From Coix lacryma-jobi var. lacryma-jobi (lineage: Eukaryota; Streptophyta; Magnoliopsida; Poales; Poaceae), in contig CM019831.1 of NCBI GenBank assembly GCA_009763385.1, positions 116,877,482 to 116,941,481 of the forward strand: a DNA stretch of 64,000 bases. Direction: 5' to 3'. The notes beneath the pieces were generated by a model. The model did no database searches and was not told the DNA's origin. It worked only from the letters and a program-made list of their open reading frames with translations. Shown here in pieces: positions 22,112 to 33,748 of the stretch (the first letter of the stretch is position 1; every line of letters starts with the position of its first letter). The translations under genes and the position numbers were made by a program.

Positions 22112-22711
22112 TCAGCAGTTCAAATGATCAAGGTTGCATTTCTTCTTAAAGGAGGCAATTGTCTGGGAAGAGGAAACACTCATTACTGTAGGAGCATTTT
22201 GGGGAAAGTAACTTCCAATAACACAATTATTAAAAATATTCAACTCTTCATGAAGTATTAAAGTTTAGAAATTTTCCAAAAACTTGAAGAGCCACCTTTT
22301 TAAGTAATAAAACACAAATCAATTGCCTATGAGGCGCAGTAAAATGGTCTTGCCTGTGTAAACGCAGGTAGAAACAGTGTTTATTAGTAACAACATACCA
22401 CTAATAAAACATGTACTGAACCCGTCGTGTATCCACAAACCAGTTATATATTACGTGAGACCCAAACACCAGGAGCAATATCTAATAAAAAAGCAAGGAG
22501 TTATATAGTGGTATCATATAACACAAATTTGTTTGTCTAAGCAGAGGTCATAAATCCAGGAAATAATTTTGTAGGTATAAGTGGGAGATGCAACATATAG
22601 AAGGGAAAAATACATAGAAAATTAAAAGCATAAGTAGGTCACCTGAAGAATGGTGTAAATAGGAAACTCGGTTGTGACAGAATAATCTTTAACAAGAACA
22701 GGGCCAGCCAT
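22112..22711 (-). CDS. Candidate two-exon small protein (39 codons), unknown
   Basis: This is a weak but phase-consistent call. The ATG at 22711 opens 23 codons (MAGPVLVKDYSVTTEF...) to 22643, where CTTCAG/GTGACC is a good donor. About 480 nt on, TTCCTCTTCCCAG/ACAATT is a good acceptor, and the joined frame runs TIASFKKKCNLDH to a TGA at 22112-22114. No family is recognised. It could be the start of a larger gene spliced differently, with 5' leader exons as far up as 32430, or chance. The chromovirus at 23395-28978 would then sit in a leader intron. Confidence 0.2.
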
Positions 22712-22714
22712 GTT

Positions 22715-23389
22715 TCAGAGAGAACTTGAAGCACAAGGATACTACTGCTTCGACAACAACCATCTTGAATTCATTAGTTAACCTGATGTAAATTGGTCGG
22801 TTCATTTTTCATTAAGTAGCTCAACACTTCACTTGTTGTCTGTCTTCAACATGTTGTAATCGCAAGGGTTCAGATGCTCTTGTTCTGATCAGAGATTAAG
22901 GTCTCCATGTCTATTTTATAATTTGTGACAGGCAATGTTGATCCACCTGTACAATTATTCATATGAGCAGTCGGTAATATAATGGATTAACAATGGTTCT
23001 GACAAGAATACTACAATCAATCTGTGTCATGCTATCAATAAGAAAACTGTTAATCCAATGACAAATGCAGAACACTAAAACAACTTCCCAAAACCGGAGA
23101 TGAATTTTCCACAACGGACTAACTACATAGTTAAAAGATTGTCTTAGTTTCAAACAAAATTTGAAAATACATATGGTCACCAAACAAACAATAGGTAAAA
23201 GATAATGTTACACTCCTATCGCTTGTTGTTCCCTATATGCAACAGATTCAAACCATGTTGCATAAAATAGATGTCATTCTGAAATGTCTGATCTTGCATC
23301 AAACAAATGATATTAGTTTAGTCAGTAAGGAATGAGTGAAATAAAGAAACATGTTGTTTATTTAGTTATAAACAACATGTAACCCAAAG
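22715..23389. other. Intergenic sequence, nothing recognised
   Basis: AT-rich; no gene, repeat array or terminal repeat is seen. Confidence 0.4.
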
Positions 23390-23394
23390 GCATG

Positions 23395-23751
23395 TGTTAT
23401 GATCGGCAGGCAGTACGCCAGACGCCGACCCGTTAGTGGCTAATAGGGCCTATTTATTTATTTTGGGATTTATCTTCTATTATTAGCTTTTAGTTCAAGG
23501 GGTTAATTAGCAAAAGAATATTCATTAGCATAAATACTTGTGATCAGGAATTATGGAAGGCAAGCAGAAACATTATTTGTTTCTGGCTTCCTGAAGGGAG
23601 CCGGGAGACCTAATCGCCTTCACCTCTTTCTCTCTGTTCTCGTACGCCACGGCGCCGCCGCGCCGATTGCCGCGACCACTCTGTCCCCGACCTTCCGTCC
23701 AGCACACCTACAACCTCCGTTCATCCTCTCGCAGGGCTAGAGCACGTACCA
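23395..23751 (+). mobile_element. 5' LTR of the chromovirus (357 bp)
   Basis: It begins TGTTATGATCGGCAGG and ends AGAGCACGTACCA. It carries a 15 bp segment (around 23550) absent from the 3' LTR. The end was set by the target duplication after the 3' copy. Confidence 0.9.
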
Positions 23752-23803
23752 ACCTGGTATCGGAGCCGTAGGGCTAGAGCACGTACCAACCTGGTATCGG
23801 ATT
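23734..23803 (+). promoter_or_regulatory. Primer binding site, tandemly duplicated with the LTR end
   Basis: TGGTATCGGAGC at 23755-23766 matches the initiator-Met tRNA primer site with one change. A 37 bp unit (the LTR end plus the PBS) is repeated at once from 23771, ending TGGTATCGGATT. The second PBS is less perfect. Confidence 0.75.
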
Positions 23804-23814
23804 GCTCTGGTTCG

Positions 23815-25200
23815 ATGTCGCAGCCGCCCAACTCCTCTGCTCCGCTCGCGCTCAACACATCCGCCCCATCCGCGCCCACCCTCTCCGCCTCGCTGGATCT
23901 GATCCCCCGGTCATCGTCCGGTAGTTCCTCCGCGGCCCCGGTCATGAGCCCCGAGGAGCTGACGCAGGCGGTCCTCGATCTCGGCAAGGCGGTGGCCGGA
24001 ATCCATGCGTTCCTCACCGCCGCGCCTGCGCCGCCGCTTCCGCAGTCATCTGCACCGCGCTCACAGCCCCAACTTCCACCACCACCATCGTCCGGTCCAG
24101 CTGCGCCGGTTTTCCAATACGGCATGCCTCAGGCGGATTCCTCCGCAGCGATATCGACTGTGGCGCAGAGTACGCTGCCGGGCAGTGGCGTGCCCATCCA
24201 GCAGGTCCGTTTTCCCCCTCGCCATCGCTGATCCCGGGCTGGGCCATGAGCGCGCCTATTCCGATCTACTCGGAGACCCCGGCGCGGACGTCGGTGACCA
24301 TGGCGCATGCGGCTTCCCTGGGCGTGGGGCATGGTGGGCCCTTCGCTTCCGGCACGCTGTACGGGGGCGTGGACGGGCCCTTGTTCCACGGCAGCAGCCT
24401 ATGGCCGTCCCACTCCTCTCTGTCTCCCTACCGCGAGTCAGCACGGGAGGGCGGCATGATTACCACCGAGCCGGCCAAGTTGTCGCCCAAGTTCCACAAG
24501 ATCGAGTTCACGACCTATGACGGCTCCGTGGATCTCCTGAACTGGCTTACACACTGCGAACAGTTCTTCTGGGGCCAGCGCACACCGGTGTCGCAGCACA
24601 CCTGGATGGCCTCCTACCATCTCACCGGCGCCGCGCAAACGTGGTACTACGCCCTCGAGCAGGACGAGGGCATGCCTTCCTGGGAGCGCTTCAAGGACCT
24701 TTGCCGCCTTCGATTTGGCCCCACCACCTACGGCTCTCGGCTCACCGAGCTGGGGCGACTACCGTTCCTTTCGTCGGTCCAAGAGTTTGCCGAACACTTC
24801 CAGACGCTCGTGGCGCACTCCCGCGACATTTCCACACGCCAAAAAAGCGGAGCTCTTCGTCGGTGGCCTCCCCGAGCACATTCGAGTCGACGTTGCCATG
24901 CGGGCGCCGCCGGACCTGCAGACGGCCATGTTCCTGGCCAGTGCCTTCGAGTCTCGGGCGACGGCCATGCAGCCTCAGCAGCGCGGGTTCGCCCCCCTCA
25001 GCGACCGGGCTTTCCTCCTCCCGTGGGCCCAGCGTCCACGACTGCAGCAGGCGCAACAATACCCCGGTGGGCGCCCGGCTACGGGCGCGGCTGCACCGAC
25101 CCGTACCTTCCGCCGCCCCTCGCCGGCGGAGATGCAGTTACGTCGTCGCCAAGGCTTATGTTACAACTACGACGAGCAGTATGTGTGTGGGCATGTGTGT
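23815..25200 (+). pseudogene. gag: Chromovirus gag, frameshifted
   Basis: Structural protein. The ATG at 23815 starts a Ser/Pro/Ala-rich lead (EELTQAVLDLGKAVAGIHAFL). A shift near 24230 moves to the frame with the capsid-like core: FHKIEFTTYDGSVDLLNWL, ASYHLTGAAQTWYYAL and WERFKDLCRLRFGP. A second shift near 24840 moves to a third frame with ELFVGGLPEHIRVDV and an FR/PSPAEMQLRRRQGLCYN tail. The zinc knuckle is CYNYDEQYVCGHVC, where relatives have Cys at the second position, so the zinc site is damaged as well. Confidence 0.85.
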
Positions 25201-25930
25201 CCCCGCCTGTTCTTCCTCGAGGCCGATGACTTCATCGATGCCGTGCCCAACGGAGACGACCAGACGCTGCCCACGGATGCTACTACTTCGGAGGACGGGG
25301 CTACTGCTAACGCCCTTGTGGTCTCTATGCATGCTCTTGCAGGGATTCAAACCTCCCACACCTTGCTGCTCCTAGTGACGATCAAGGGCGAGAGCCTCCT
25401 CGCCTTGCTGGACACGGGTTCCACCCACACTTTCCTCCAGGTGGCGTCCATGTGTCGCCTGGGGCTCGCTTCGCGGGGGGGGGGGGGGGGGCGAGCAGCC
25501 GCGTCACAGTCGCCACAGGTGACGCCAAGGTGAGCGGGTGTCGTGCGACGGCATCGCGCGCGACATTCCCATCACCATCAACAGCGACACCTTCCCCATC
25601 ACCTGTGTTCGGCTCGCGCTGGGCTGCTTCGACCTCATCCTCGGCGTGGACTTCCTCGGCACGTTTGGCCCCCTCACCTGGGACTTTGAGGGGCTGACCG
25701 TGTCTTTCCAGAGGGGTGGCAGCAGCCTAACATGGCGCTACGTGGGCGCCCCGGGCGCACCCTCACATCAGCGAGCACTGGCCGCCATGGTGCCTGACCC
25801 GCAGCAGCCGTTTTTGGACGAGCTTCTCCTACAACATGAGGCCGTCTTCGACATGCCGCGGTCCCTTCCTCCTCTCGCTACTACTACCACCGCATCCACC
25901 TCCTGCCGGGGACCGCACCGGTAGCCATGA
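25200..25930 (+). pseudogene. pr: Chromovirus protease region, broken at a G-run
   Basis: The aspartic protease motif LLALLDTGSTHTFL is encoded at about 25400-25440. The frame then enters a run of 13 G (about 25477-25490) and ends at 25531-25533. The second half (ITCVRLALGCFDLILGVDFLGTFGP) is in another frame to 25924. The G-run is a likely slippage site in evolution or in sequencing. Confidence 0.8.
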
Positions 25931-27140
25931 GGCCCTACCGGTACCCGCAGCTGCATAAGGACAAGCTCGAGCGGCAGTGCGCCGCCATGATGGAGCAGGG
26001 CATCATTCGCCCAAGTACCTCCCCGTTCTCCGCACCGGTGCTGCTCGTCAAGAAGGCGGACGGGTCGTGGCGCTTCTGCATCGACTACCGAGCACTCAAC
26101 GACCGCACGTCCAAGGACAAGTTCCCGATCCCGGGTGGTGGACGAGCTCCACGACGAGCTCCATGGGGCGAAGTACTTCACCAAGCTAGACCTCCGTTAC
26201 GGTACCACACCAGGTGCGCATGCACCCGACGGACGTCGAGAATAGACCGCTTTCCGTACTCACCACGGCACTTCGAGTTCCTCGTGATGCCGTTTGGGCT
26301 CTCCAACGCCTCGGCGACGTTCCAGGCATTGATGAACGATGTGCTCCGCCCTTTTCTCCGCAGGTTTGTGCTGGTTTTCTTTGACGACATTCTCATTTAG
26401 AGCACATCATGGTCCGAGCACTTGCAGCACGCCGGTCTGGTCTTCACTGCTCTGCGAGCACACGGTCTCTTCCTTAAGAGGTCGAAGTGCTCTTTCGGGG
26501 CCCTCTCCGTCGCCTATCTCGGCCACGTCATCTCCACCGACGGAGTAGCTATGGACGGTGACAAGGTGGCTGCGGTCGCCTCTTGGCCGATGCCGCGCTC
26601 GCCACGAGGTGTGCGTGGCTTTTTGGGGCTCGCCGGCTACTACAGAAAGTTCATCCGCGATTTTGGCTCCATTGCGGCCCCCCTCACGCGTCTTCTACGG
26701 AAGGAGGCATTCGCCTGGACAGCAGAGGCGGACTTTGCTGCCCTCAAGCGGGCGCTATCTTCGGCGCCGGTCCTCCAGATGCCTGACTTTGAGCGTCAGT
26801 TCGTGGTCGACTGCAACGCCTCCGGCGCTGGCTTTGGAGCTGTTCTCCACCAGGGGGCCGGCCCCCTGGCCTTCTTCAGTCGGCCGTTCACCGCCCTCCA
26901 TGTCAAACTGGCGGCGTACGAGCGCGAGCTCATTGGGCTGGTGCAAGCAGTACGACACTGGCGCCCGTACTTGTGGGGGCGCCGCTTCCTCGTTCACACC
27001 ACCAACTACAGCTTGAAGTTCCTCCTGGACCAGCGGCTGTCCACCGTGCCCCAACACCAGTGGCTCAGCAAGCTGTTCGGGTTCGACTTCACCGTCGAGT
27101 ACCACCCCGGGCGGCTCAACTCGGCGGCTGATGCGCTCTC
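25927..27140 (+). pseudogene. rt: Chromovirus RT and RNase H
   Basis: RT begins YRYPQLHKDKLERQCAAMM, with IIRPSTSPFSAPVLLVKK and WRFCIDYRALN. A local frame disturbance near 26140-26240 damages the part before the palm. The catalytic motif is FFDDILI (about 26380), followed at once by a TAG at 26398-26400. From 26422 the frame is open through the thumb (GHVISTDGVAMD, GFLGLAGYYRKFI) and RNase H (VVDCNASGAGFGAVLHQ, YERELIGLVQAVRHWRPYL, LNSAADALSRR). It is inactive because of the stop and shifts. Confidence 0.88.
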
Positions 27141-28640
27141 CCGCCGCCGCGAGAGGAGGCGGCGTTGTGCGCCCTATCAGGGTCGTCCTTCGACCTCTTC
27201 ACCGACATCCGACGGCCACAACCGCGCCGATCCGGTCGCGCCGTTCTCGTCGCGCGTGCCTGCTGCAGCTCTGGCTGCGCCTCACTGGCCGGCCATGGGC
27301 AGCCGCGGACGGTTCCTCCTCCACGGCAAGCGCATCTACGTACCCGCTGTCGACGACCTGCGCCATCAAGTGGTGGCTCTTGCGCACTCCGCTAGGCACG
27401 AGGGGGTACAAAAACCCTTGTGCGCCTCCGAGGTGACTTCTACATCCCTGGCGATCGTCGGCTCGTGCAAGACTTCGTCCGCTCCTGCGACGTCTGTCAG
27501 CGGAACAAGACGCCGACCCGCAGCCGCCGGCCGTCTCCTTCAACCCCTGGACGTTCCTTCTCGGGTATGGGCGATATTGCTATGGACTTCATTGAGGGTC
27601 TTCCGAAGGTGCACGGCAAGTCAGTCATTCTAACGGTGGTGGATCGCTTCTCCAAGTATGCCCACTTCATCGCTCTCAGCCACCCCTACACTGTCGCCAC
27701 GGTTGCTCGTGCTTTTTTCGAGGGGATTGTGCGCCCCTGCACGGCTTTTCCCTTCCTCAGCGAGCGACCGCGACCCGGTCTTCACCAGCAACATGTGGCG
27801 TGATCTCTTCAAGTGTGCAGGTGTGAAGCTTCGGCTCAGTACAGCGTTCCACCCACAGACCGACGGCCAATCAGAGGTCGTCAGCAAGGTGCTCGCAATG
27901 TACTTGCGGTGTGCGACCGGTGATCGGCCGCGCTCGTGGGTTGACTGACTCTCGTGGGCGGAGTACTGCTACAATACTTCATACCACACGGCGCTCCGAG
28001 CTACACCGTTCGAGGTGGTGTATGGTCGCCCCCCACCCTCCCTCCTACCGCACCAGGAGGGGGCCGCCCAGACAGAGGCGGTGGACTCCCTGCTGCGTGA
28101 TCGTGACGCGTTCCTGGAAGAGGTTCGCGAGGGTCTTCTTCAGGCCCAGCAGTACGCCAAGCGGTACTATGATGAGCACATCGCGAGGTGGAGTTCGCCG
28201 TGGGGGCATGGGTGCTTCTTCGTCTGCTGCACCGGCCCACCCTTGCCCTTGCCTCACCATCAAAGGGCAAGCTGCGCCCGCGCTACGCCGGGCCGTTCCA
28301 GATTGTCGAGCGCATCGGGCCGGTGGCGTACCGCCTCCAACTGCCAGCAGTAGCGCGCCTGCATGATGTTTTCCATGTGGGGCTGCTCAAGCCTTACAAC
28401 TACACCGGCGCCCCTCCGACGACCCCGGCAGCGCTGCCACCAATGCAGGATGGGCGCCTGCTACCGGCCCCCGAGCGAGTGCTGCGTGCCCAGCTCCGTC
28501 GTGGTGATTGACACCTTCTTGTCAAGTGGCAGGGTCTCTCGGAGGATGATGCGACATGGGAGCCTCTCCAGGACTTCAAGATCCTCTACCTCGATGTCCA
28601 GCTCGAGGACGAGCTGTTTGCCGAGGCGGGGAGAGATGTT
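27141..28640 (+). pseudogene. int: Chromovirus integrase with C-terminal chromodomain
   Basis: The zinc-binding part includes FVRSCDVCQRNKTPT (about 27475). The core has AMDFIEGLPK with the first Asp (about 27580), DRDPVFTSNMW with the second (about 27770) and HPQTDGQSEVV with the Glu (about 27860). It is spread over three frames. The GPY-like part is KGKLRPRYAGPFQIVERIG to HVGLLKPYNY (about 28265-28400). A chromodomain follows after one TGA (28509-28511): HLLVKWQGLSEDDATWEP. It would guide insertion to particular chromatin. The frame ends close to the 3' LTR. Confidence 0.88.
28620..28636 (+). promoter_or_regulatory. Polypurine tract of the chromovirus
   Basis: GAGGCGGGGAGAGA directly precedes the 3' LTR. 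Confidence 0.75.
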
Positions 28641-28978
28641 ATGATCGGCAGGCAGTACGCCAGACGCCGACCCGTTAGTGGCTAATAGGGCCTATTTATT
28701 TATTTCGGGATTTATCTTCTATTATTAGCTTTTAGTTTAAGGGGTTAATTAGCAAAAGGATATTCATTAGCATAAATACTTGTGATCAGGACAGAAACAT
28801 TATTTGTTTTCGGCTTCCTGAAGGGAGCCGGGAGACCTAATCGCCTTCACCTCTTTCTCTCTGTTCTCGTACGCCACGGCGCCGCCGCGCCGATTGCCGC
28901 GAGCACTCCGTCCCCGACCTTCCGTCCAGCACACCTACAACCTCCGTTCATCCTCTCGCAGGGCTAGAGCACGTACCA
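28637..28978 (+). mobile_element. 3' LTR of the chromovirus (342 bp)
   Basis: It matches the 5' LTR end to end except for about seven substitutions and the 15 bp deletion. It is followed directly by the GCATG duplication. Confidence 0.92.
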
Positions 28979-28983
28979 GCATG

Positions 28984-30474
28984 TCTTTGTTCTACCCAAA
29001 TATTGGCTACTGCCGGTAATGATGTATAAACAAACATAGAACCACGAATTCAATGAAATAGTTATTGAATCATAAAGCATATGTAAAGAATGATTGGACA
29101 ATCAAGGAGATGATAGATCAGGAGTCTTATCTTCTAGCTATGTTACATTTCGACTGAGAGAATGTTGTGTTAAAAAATTGCCTACATACTCAGGAACATA
29201 GACATTTGGATGGCAATGATTCTACGAAATTACTATACAATCAAAAGTACGAAATGTCAAGAACATACTCATATTTGAGCAGCATTAAAGTGGCATTTGT
29301 GATCAAGCAGTCTAAAAAGTTCTTTTTCACCTCTCATACCTGATATTTGCTTTAGTGAACTGGAGCCTACAGCAGAATTTTTGACATCCAAATATTGTGC
29401 CTTCCGATTGAACAACATGCAGATATCACCAGTGTCCCAATGCAGCATAGGCCTACAAAATGAACATGAGTTTAAAAGTCTGTGACCCACCAAGGTTAAA
29501 GAGCACATGGATATAAAAAGCAATGGTAATATTATTTGCACAGGCTGTGTTAAATGTTGAATTCTGTAAGTTGAAGCAAGCCAAAGTAGCTACTTTGCCT
29601 CCTCTAAATTTGGGTAGCGCTAGAACTACAATCAAAAATTAAAAATAACTATGTCACCACCTGCCACGAATAACTATCCCACCACCTGGAACGAGGTTAC
29701 CTCCTCTCCTAAAATACAATTGGTGTCAATTCAATTTTATTGTTTTTTATAAACCATGCATATAGGTTAGCCAGCAAGGCAAAGTAATTGAGGCCTGAAC
29801 AAAGGCAATAGTGGCATCATTACCAACTCGAGTGGAAATAGTTAATTAACTTAGCGAAGTTTTTTTGTTCAATATATTACCTGCTCAGTATCTTTATTTT
29901 CCAATAACAATGTTTACAGTTTGGATCACTTGTTTTCCTTCATTCAATCATTATGAGCTGAAGATATGAACGACTGTAATTTTAGGCTCTCTGTTGATAA
30001 TATAGTGGTCCCATTTTATGTTATGCTAAAAATGCTCTATAAATAAAAATTATGAAATATTTTACATGCCACGTATCAATCTAAGAGCACTACAATAAAT
30101 CATGAATTGTGAAGGACACAAAGAAGAAAAAAATTCCACCTACATGCAGATGTAATGCACCCAGCCCCAAGTCTGCCTGCATGAACTTAAGTGAGGGATG
30201 TTTCAGCAACATGTGTTGACTTCAGTGGGTCTGCAAAATATCCTTTATGTTATCGCCTTTGTTACAGGCTTGGACGAGCTCCCTCAGGTGGCCTCAACTT
30301 AGCCTTGGATCCTGCAATTGGCTGAGCAAAGCAGCTGCATATGAATGCAGTAGACGCAAGATAATCATGCATAGGATTTTTTTTAAAAAAAAAAACTAAA
30401 CCCGAGCTACGACCTGCAGATGAGGAAGAAAGACTAAAACGAGAGAGCGGGAAACGGAAATCCAACTGTAGGTG
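28984..30474. other. AT-rich sequence with one candidate minus-strand exon
   Basis: Mostly featureless. A candidate exon, 29340-29452 on the minus strand, has a good acceptor (TTTTGTAG/GCC) and donor (ATCAG/GTATGAG) and is open in one frame (MLHWDTGDICMLFNRKAQ). No family is recognised. It could be a leader exon of a minus-strand transcript starting near 32430. Confidence 0.25.
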
Positions 30475-30482
30475 GTGGAATG

Positions 30483-30650
30483 CAGTGGCGGAGCTAGAGT
30501 AGATTAGATGGGGGTGCACTTAGCTTGCGGGTGCATAGATATCTTTTATGAGGGGTGCATATATGGTGAAATTCTAGGCATGATCACTGATTTTACAAAA
30601 TTTTGGGGGGTGCCTGGGCACCCCCTAACCTATACGTAGCTTCGCCCCTG
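30483..30650. mobile_element. hAT-type MITE (168 bp), target duplication GTGGAATG
   Basis: It begins CAGTGGCGGAGCTAG and ends GTAGCTTCGCCCCTG, near-inverted termini of the common grass CAGGGGCGGAGC type. An exact 8 bp duplication, GTGGAATG, flanks it (30475-30482 and 30651-30658), as expected for hAT. Confidence 0.9.
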
Positions 30651-31629
30651 GTGGAATGGGCACGGGCACAGGCGTGGGCCGAGATCGAGGGGCGGCGCAG
30701 CAGCAGCAACGCAGTAGATGAGCAGGGTCGTCGTGCTGGTTGGTCGGCCATGCCACGACGGCCGCTCCGGTGCACAGGTAAGGATGCAACACTTGTCTGG
30801 TCAGCAAACCCAAAAGGACTATGTAAGAGAGAGAAAAAAAACAGACTACCAGACATGGGGTGTGTGATAATATAGCTATGATATACAAAAATTAGAATCA
30901 TAATCACAATTCACAAGCAAGTTGTAAGGCTCTCGGGAATAAATATAGATCTGTTCTAGAGGTAGGTCTCATGAAACATGCAAATAAGAAACCTTTCAAG
31001 ATAGGGCAAGCACGTAGAGCACAACCCATTAGCTGAATTTGTAGCAGAACAACGAAACTTGCGAGGAACAAAAAAAAATAAGCACTTTGGAGAAAAAAAG
31101 ATGTTCTATTTTTTTAGCAAAGAATAAAAGAAAAAATGAAGTAACCAAGCACTGTTATTAAACAAATTGCTGCCGCAGCAGGGCAAACAGCCCCAATTCT
31201 AAACAATAGGGGTTAATATTATGAATATGATTTGTACCTACAGCTGGAGACTGTTGCAAATAGTGCGACCACAAGGCGAGTTAGTAAGGTCAGATGGAAG
31301 GGCAGGCTGAAACCGGTAACAGTACAGAGCAGCGAAGACCTACAAAAAATGGAAGTAACCTGTAAACCATAAGTGATAGCAACAAAAGGTGGTGCCTGAA
31401 CTTTGGGCAAATTCCTAAATGCATTAGTCATTTGAAGAAGCAAACGTACGTTTGTAAAAAGCATATGACCACAGCCAGCTGAGATTTTGAGACGGCGGCC
31501 TCAAGTGAGCACGCACCCAATCACCGTGTGGCAAGGAACGGATCTGCATAACAGGAAGCACCCAACAGTGTATGTTCTTTAATCCAAAAGGTGTGCTGTG
31601 TGACTGTCAGATTTCATACTTTAGTTTGT

Positions 31630-31910
31630 AAAATGAAATTCCGTAGAAGCAAGGTACTGCAAAAAAAGAACGTGGACCTATTTTTGTAGAGAAAAAAAAT
31701 CTGAAGCTTTGTTAAGAGCAGAACCCTGGCAAGGGACCGAACATACAATTTTATGTAATTTCATTATTTCGAGCTTGGTTTGCAGCTGAGCTCATAATCT
31801 AGGCTGGAAATCAAATTCCGTGGAAGCAGATTATTGCAAAAAAAAAGGACTTTGACTTATTTGTGCAGAGTCTTTCTTAAGACCAGAAGCTTGCCCAGGA
31901 ACCGGACATA
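31630..31910. repeat. Diverged direct duplication of ~100 bp
   Basis: About 31630-31745 and 31812-31910 share AAATTCCGTxGAAGCA, TGCAAAAAAA and CAGGxACCGxACATA in the same order. The offset is about 180 bp. Confidence 0.6.
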
Positions 31911-31968
31911 ACTCGACGCATGTACCAATACAGAGTAATGAGCCCGAAATCAGTGGCGAAATCAGTAC

Positions 31969-32430
31969 CTGATAGAGAGTAGATCTAGGAAAACCCCAAT
32001 GCGGACGTCAATGGAGGCAACACAGGGTCCATAACGCAGCAGACCTAGACATGCGACCAACAAGGATGGTATCCGCCAACCGCAGTTCGAGCGCAGCAGC
32101 ACAGATGCTGTGGAATAACTCGAGACGGACGAGGAGTGTACGGACGGCGCCGCCGCCTGGAGACCGCGGCGCGGCGCCACCTACGAGCTGCAGCGCTGCC
32201 ACGCGACGAACAAGCGAAAGCGACGATAGCCGGAGAGAAAGGAGACGAGAGCATGATGGACACCGCGACCGCGAGGTGAGAACGAGGAAGAAGAGGACGA
32301 GGTGGACAGGGAGCAGCGAAGACGGGGAGAAAGCGTAGCAGCTGGAGCGCCCGCGGCCCTTGGGTTCCCTTTGTTTGCGTTTATTCTTTTTTTTTTTTGG
32401 AGGACCAGCGGTCGGCAAGGAAGCAGGCAC
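31969..32430 (-). other. Candidate first exon of a minus-strand gene
   Basis: This GC-rich island stands out from the AT-rich surroundings. It is open on the minus strand for 140 codons and ends at a good donor (CTATCAG/GTACTG at 31969). A second splice-acceptor-like site (TTATGCAG/ATCCG) lies at 31544. The frame has low-complexity Arg/Ser/Leu content and no domain, so it is more likely a leader exon than coding. Confidence 0.3.
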
Positions 32431-33748
32431 GGCTTTTCGTTCGATGTTTTTTTGGAACTGTTAGTGGATGACGTGGCTACCTTCTTATTTTAGGAAGCAA
32501 CATGTGATTGTAGAAGAGAAAGCTATGCCTCATTATTTATCAATCCGGTCCTCTCTTCTAGTAACCTCAATGTTGAAGATCCACAAAATGGCAACTAATC
32601 CTAGGAAGCTTTCTACTGCATTGTTTCTAAACTATAACATATTTTGGTTTTTTTTATATACGTAGTTTTTGTTGTAGTATACTTAGGTATACACTACATA
32701 TAGGTACAATAATAAAAGTAATGTGTTTAGAAACACCGAAGCATCTTATACTTTCAAACTCATGGAGTAAGAAATATAGACATGACATGAATGAGACAAG
32801 CGAGAAACTGTTAGAATCTGATACCCCTAATTATGCGCAGCAGCCCTCAGATCTTTGAAAGGATATTGCGAATATGACACAAGCTAGCACTGTATCAGGA
32901 ACGATGTAGTCGAATCGTGTAGATGTCACACCCAATTCTAAGAACAAAATTGAATATATAAACTTATGTGCGCCCAGGAAACAGTTACACACATAAGGGA
33001 TAAATTACAACAAAAAGGCATTATCACTGTGCTTATTACATAGCGTATTTATTACAACTCATAAAAGGAAATCTAATCATAATAAGCGGAAGAAAAACAT
33101 CTCTCAACGGTAGCTCCACTCCACAGGGACGTCGACTGGTGGACTGTAAGACTAGAAGTCCTCTGAAAACTTATCTTGCTCATACTCATAGCCATTTGTT
33201 ACCCATCCAGGATTTTTATCCATATAAGAAAAATATAACAAGCGTAAGTACCTCTCGTACTCAGCAAGCAACATGGGGTTATGCAGCTTAAAAGGCTAGA
33301 CACGGTTTCACTGCAGTTAGCACTTTTAGTTGATCAAGATTTTAGCATTAGGTAATTATCAAGTTGTGCTTGCAAACCCAATTATTCCACATGAATAATA
33401 ATATGAGCTACATCATCAGAAAAACATATATGGCAGTAACGTGAACACAAAGTAAATTTGGTTTAAGTTATTAGCCTGTGAGTTTTCCTGGCCGCTCGTG
33501 ACCGTGAGCACGGCTGTTATAACAGATTTTAACACTCTGCAGAGGTTGTACATCTTTACCCGTGAGCCATGATCCCCATGTGCCAGGGGTTGCAAAGCCC
33601 AAATCACCTCTACCAAGAAAGTGTGACAGGGTATACTATGAAGTCTTTCGAAGGTTCCCTAACAGGACAGTGGCCACTAGGTTTTCAATCGGCAAGCAGA
33701 TATAGGAACCCCTTTCCGATGGCACATTCCTTCCCGGCTATACACATG

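Larger units (their letters stand above)
23395..28978 (+). mobile_element. Complete Ty3/gypsy chromovirus with both LTRs, target duplication GCATG
   Basis: The 5' LTR is 23395-23751 and the 3' LTR 28637-28978. GCATG flanks the element (23390-23394 and 28979-28983). The order is gag, protease, RT, RNase H, integrase, chromodomain, which marks a chromovirus. The short (~350 bp) LTRs suggest the Reina clade, but this is inferred. The LTRs differ at about seven bases plus a 15 bp indel, about 2% divergence, so the insertion is fairly recent. All frames are nevertheless broken, so the copy may have moved in trans. Confidence 0.95.

Noticed and set aside
30262..30907. Small frames around the hAT MITE
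   Set aside because: They run across the transposon boundary and its target duplication, so they cannot be an old gene.
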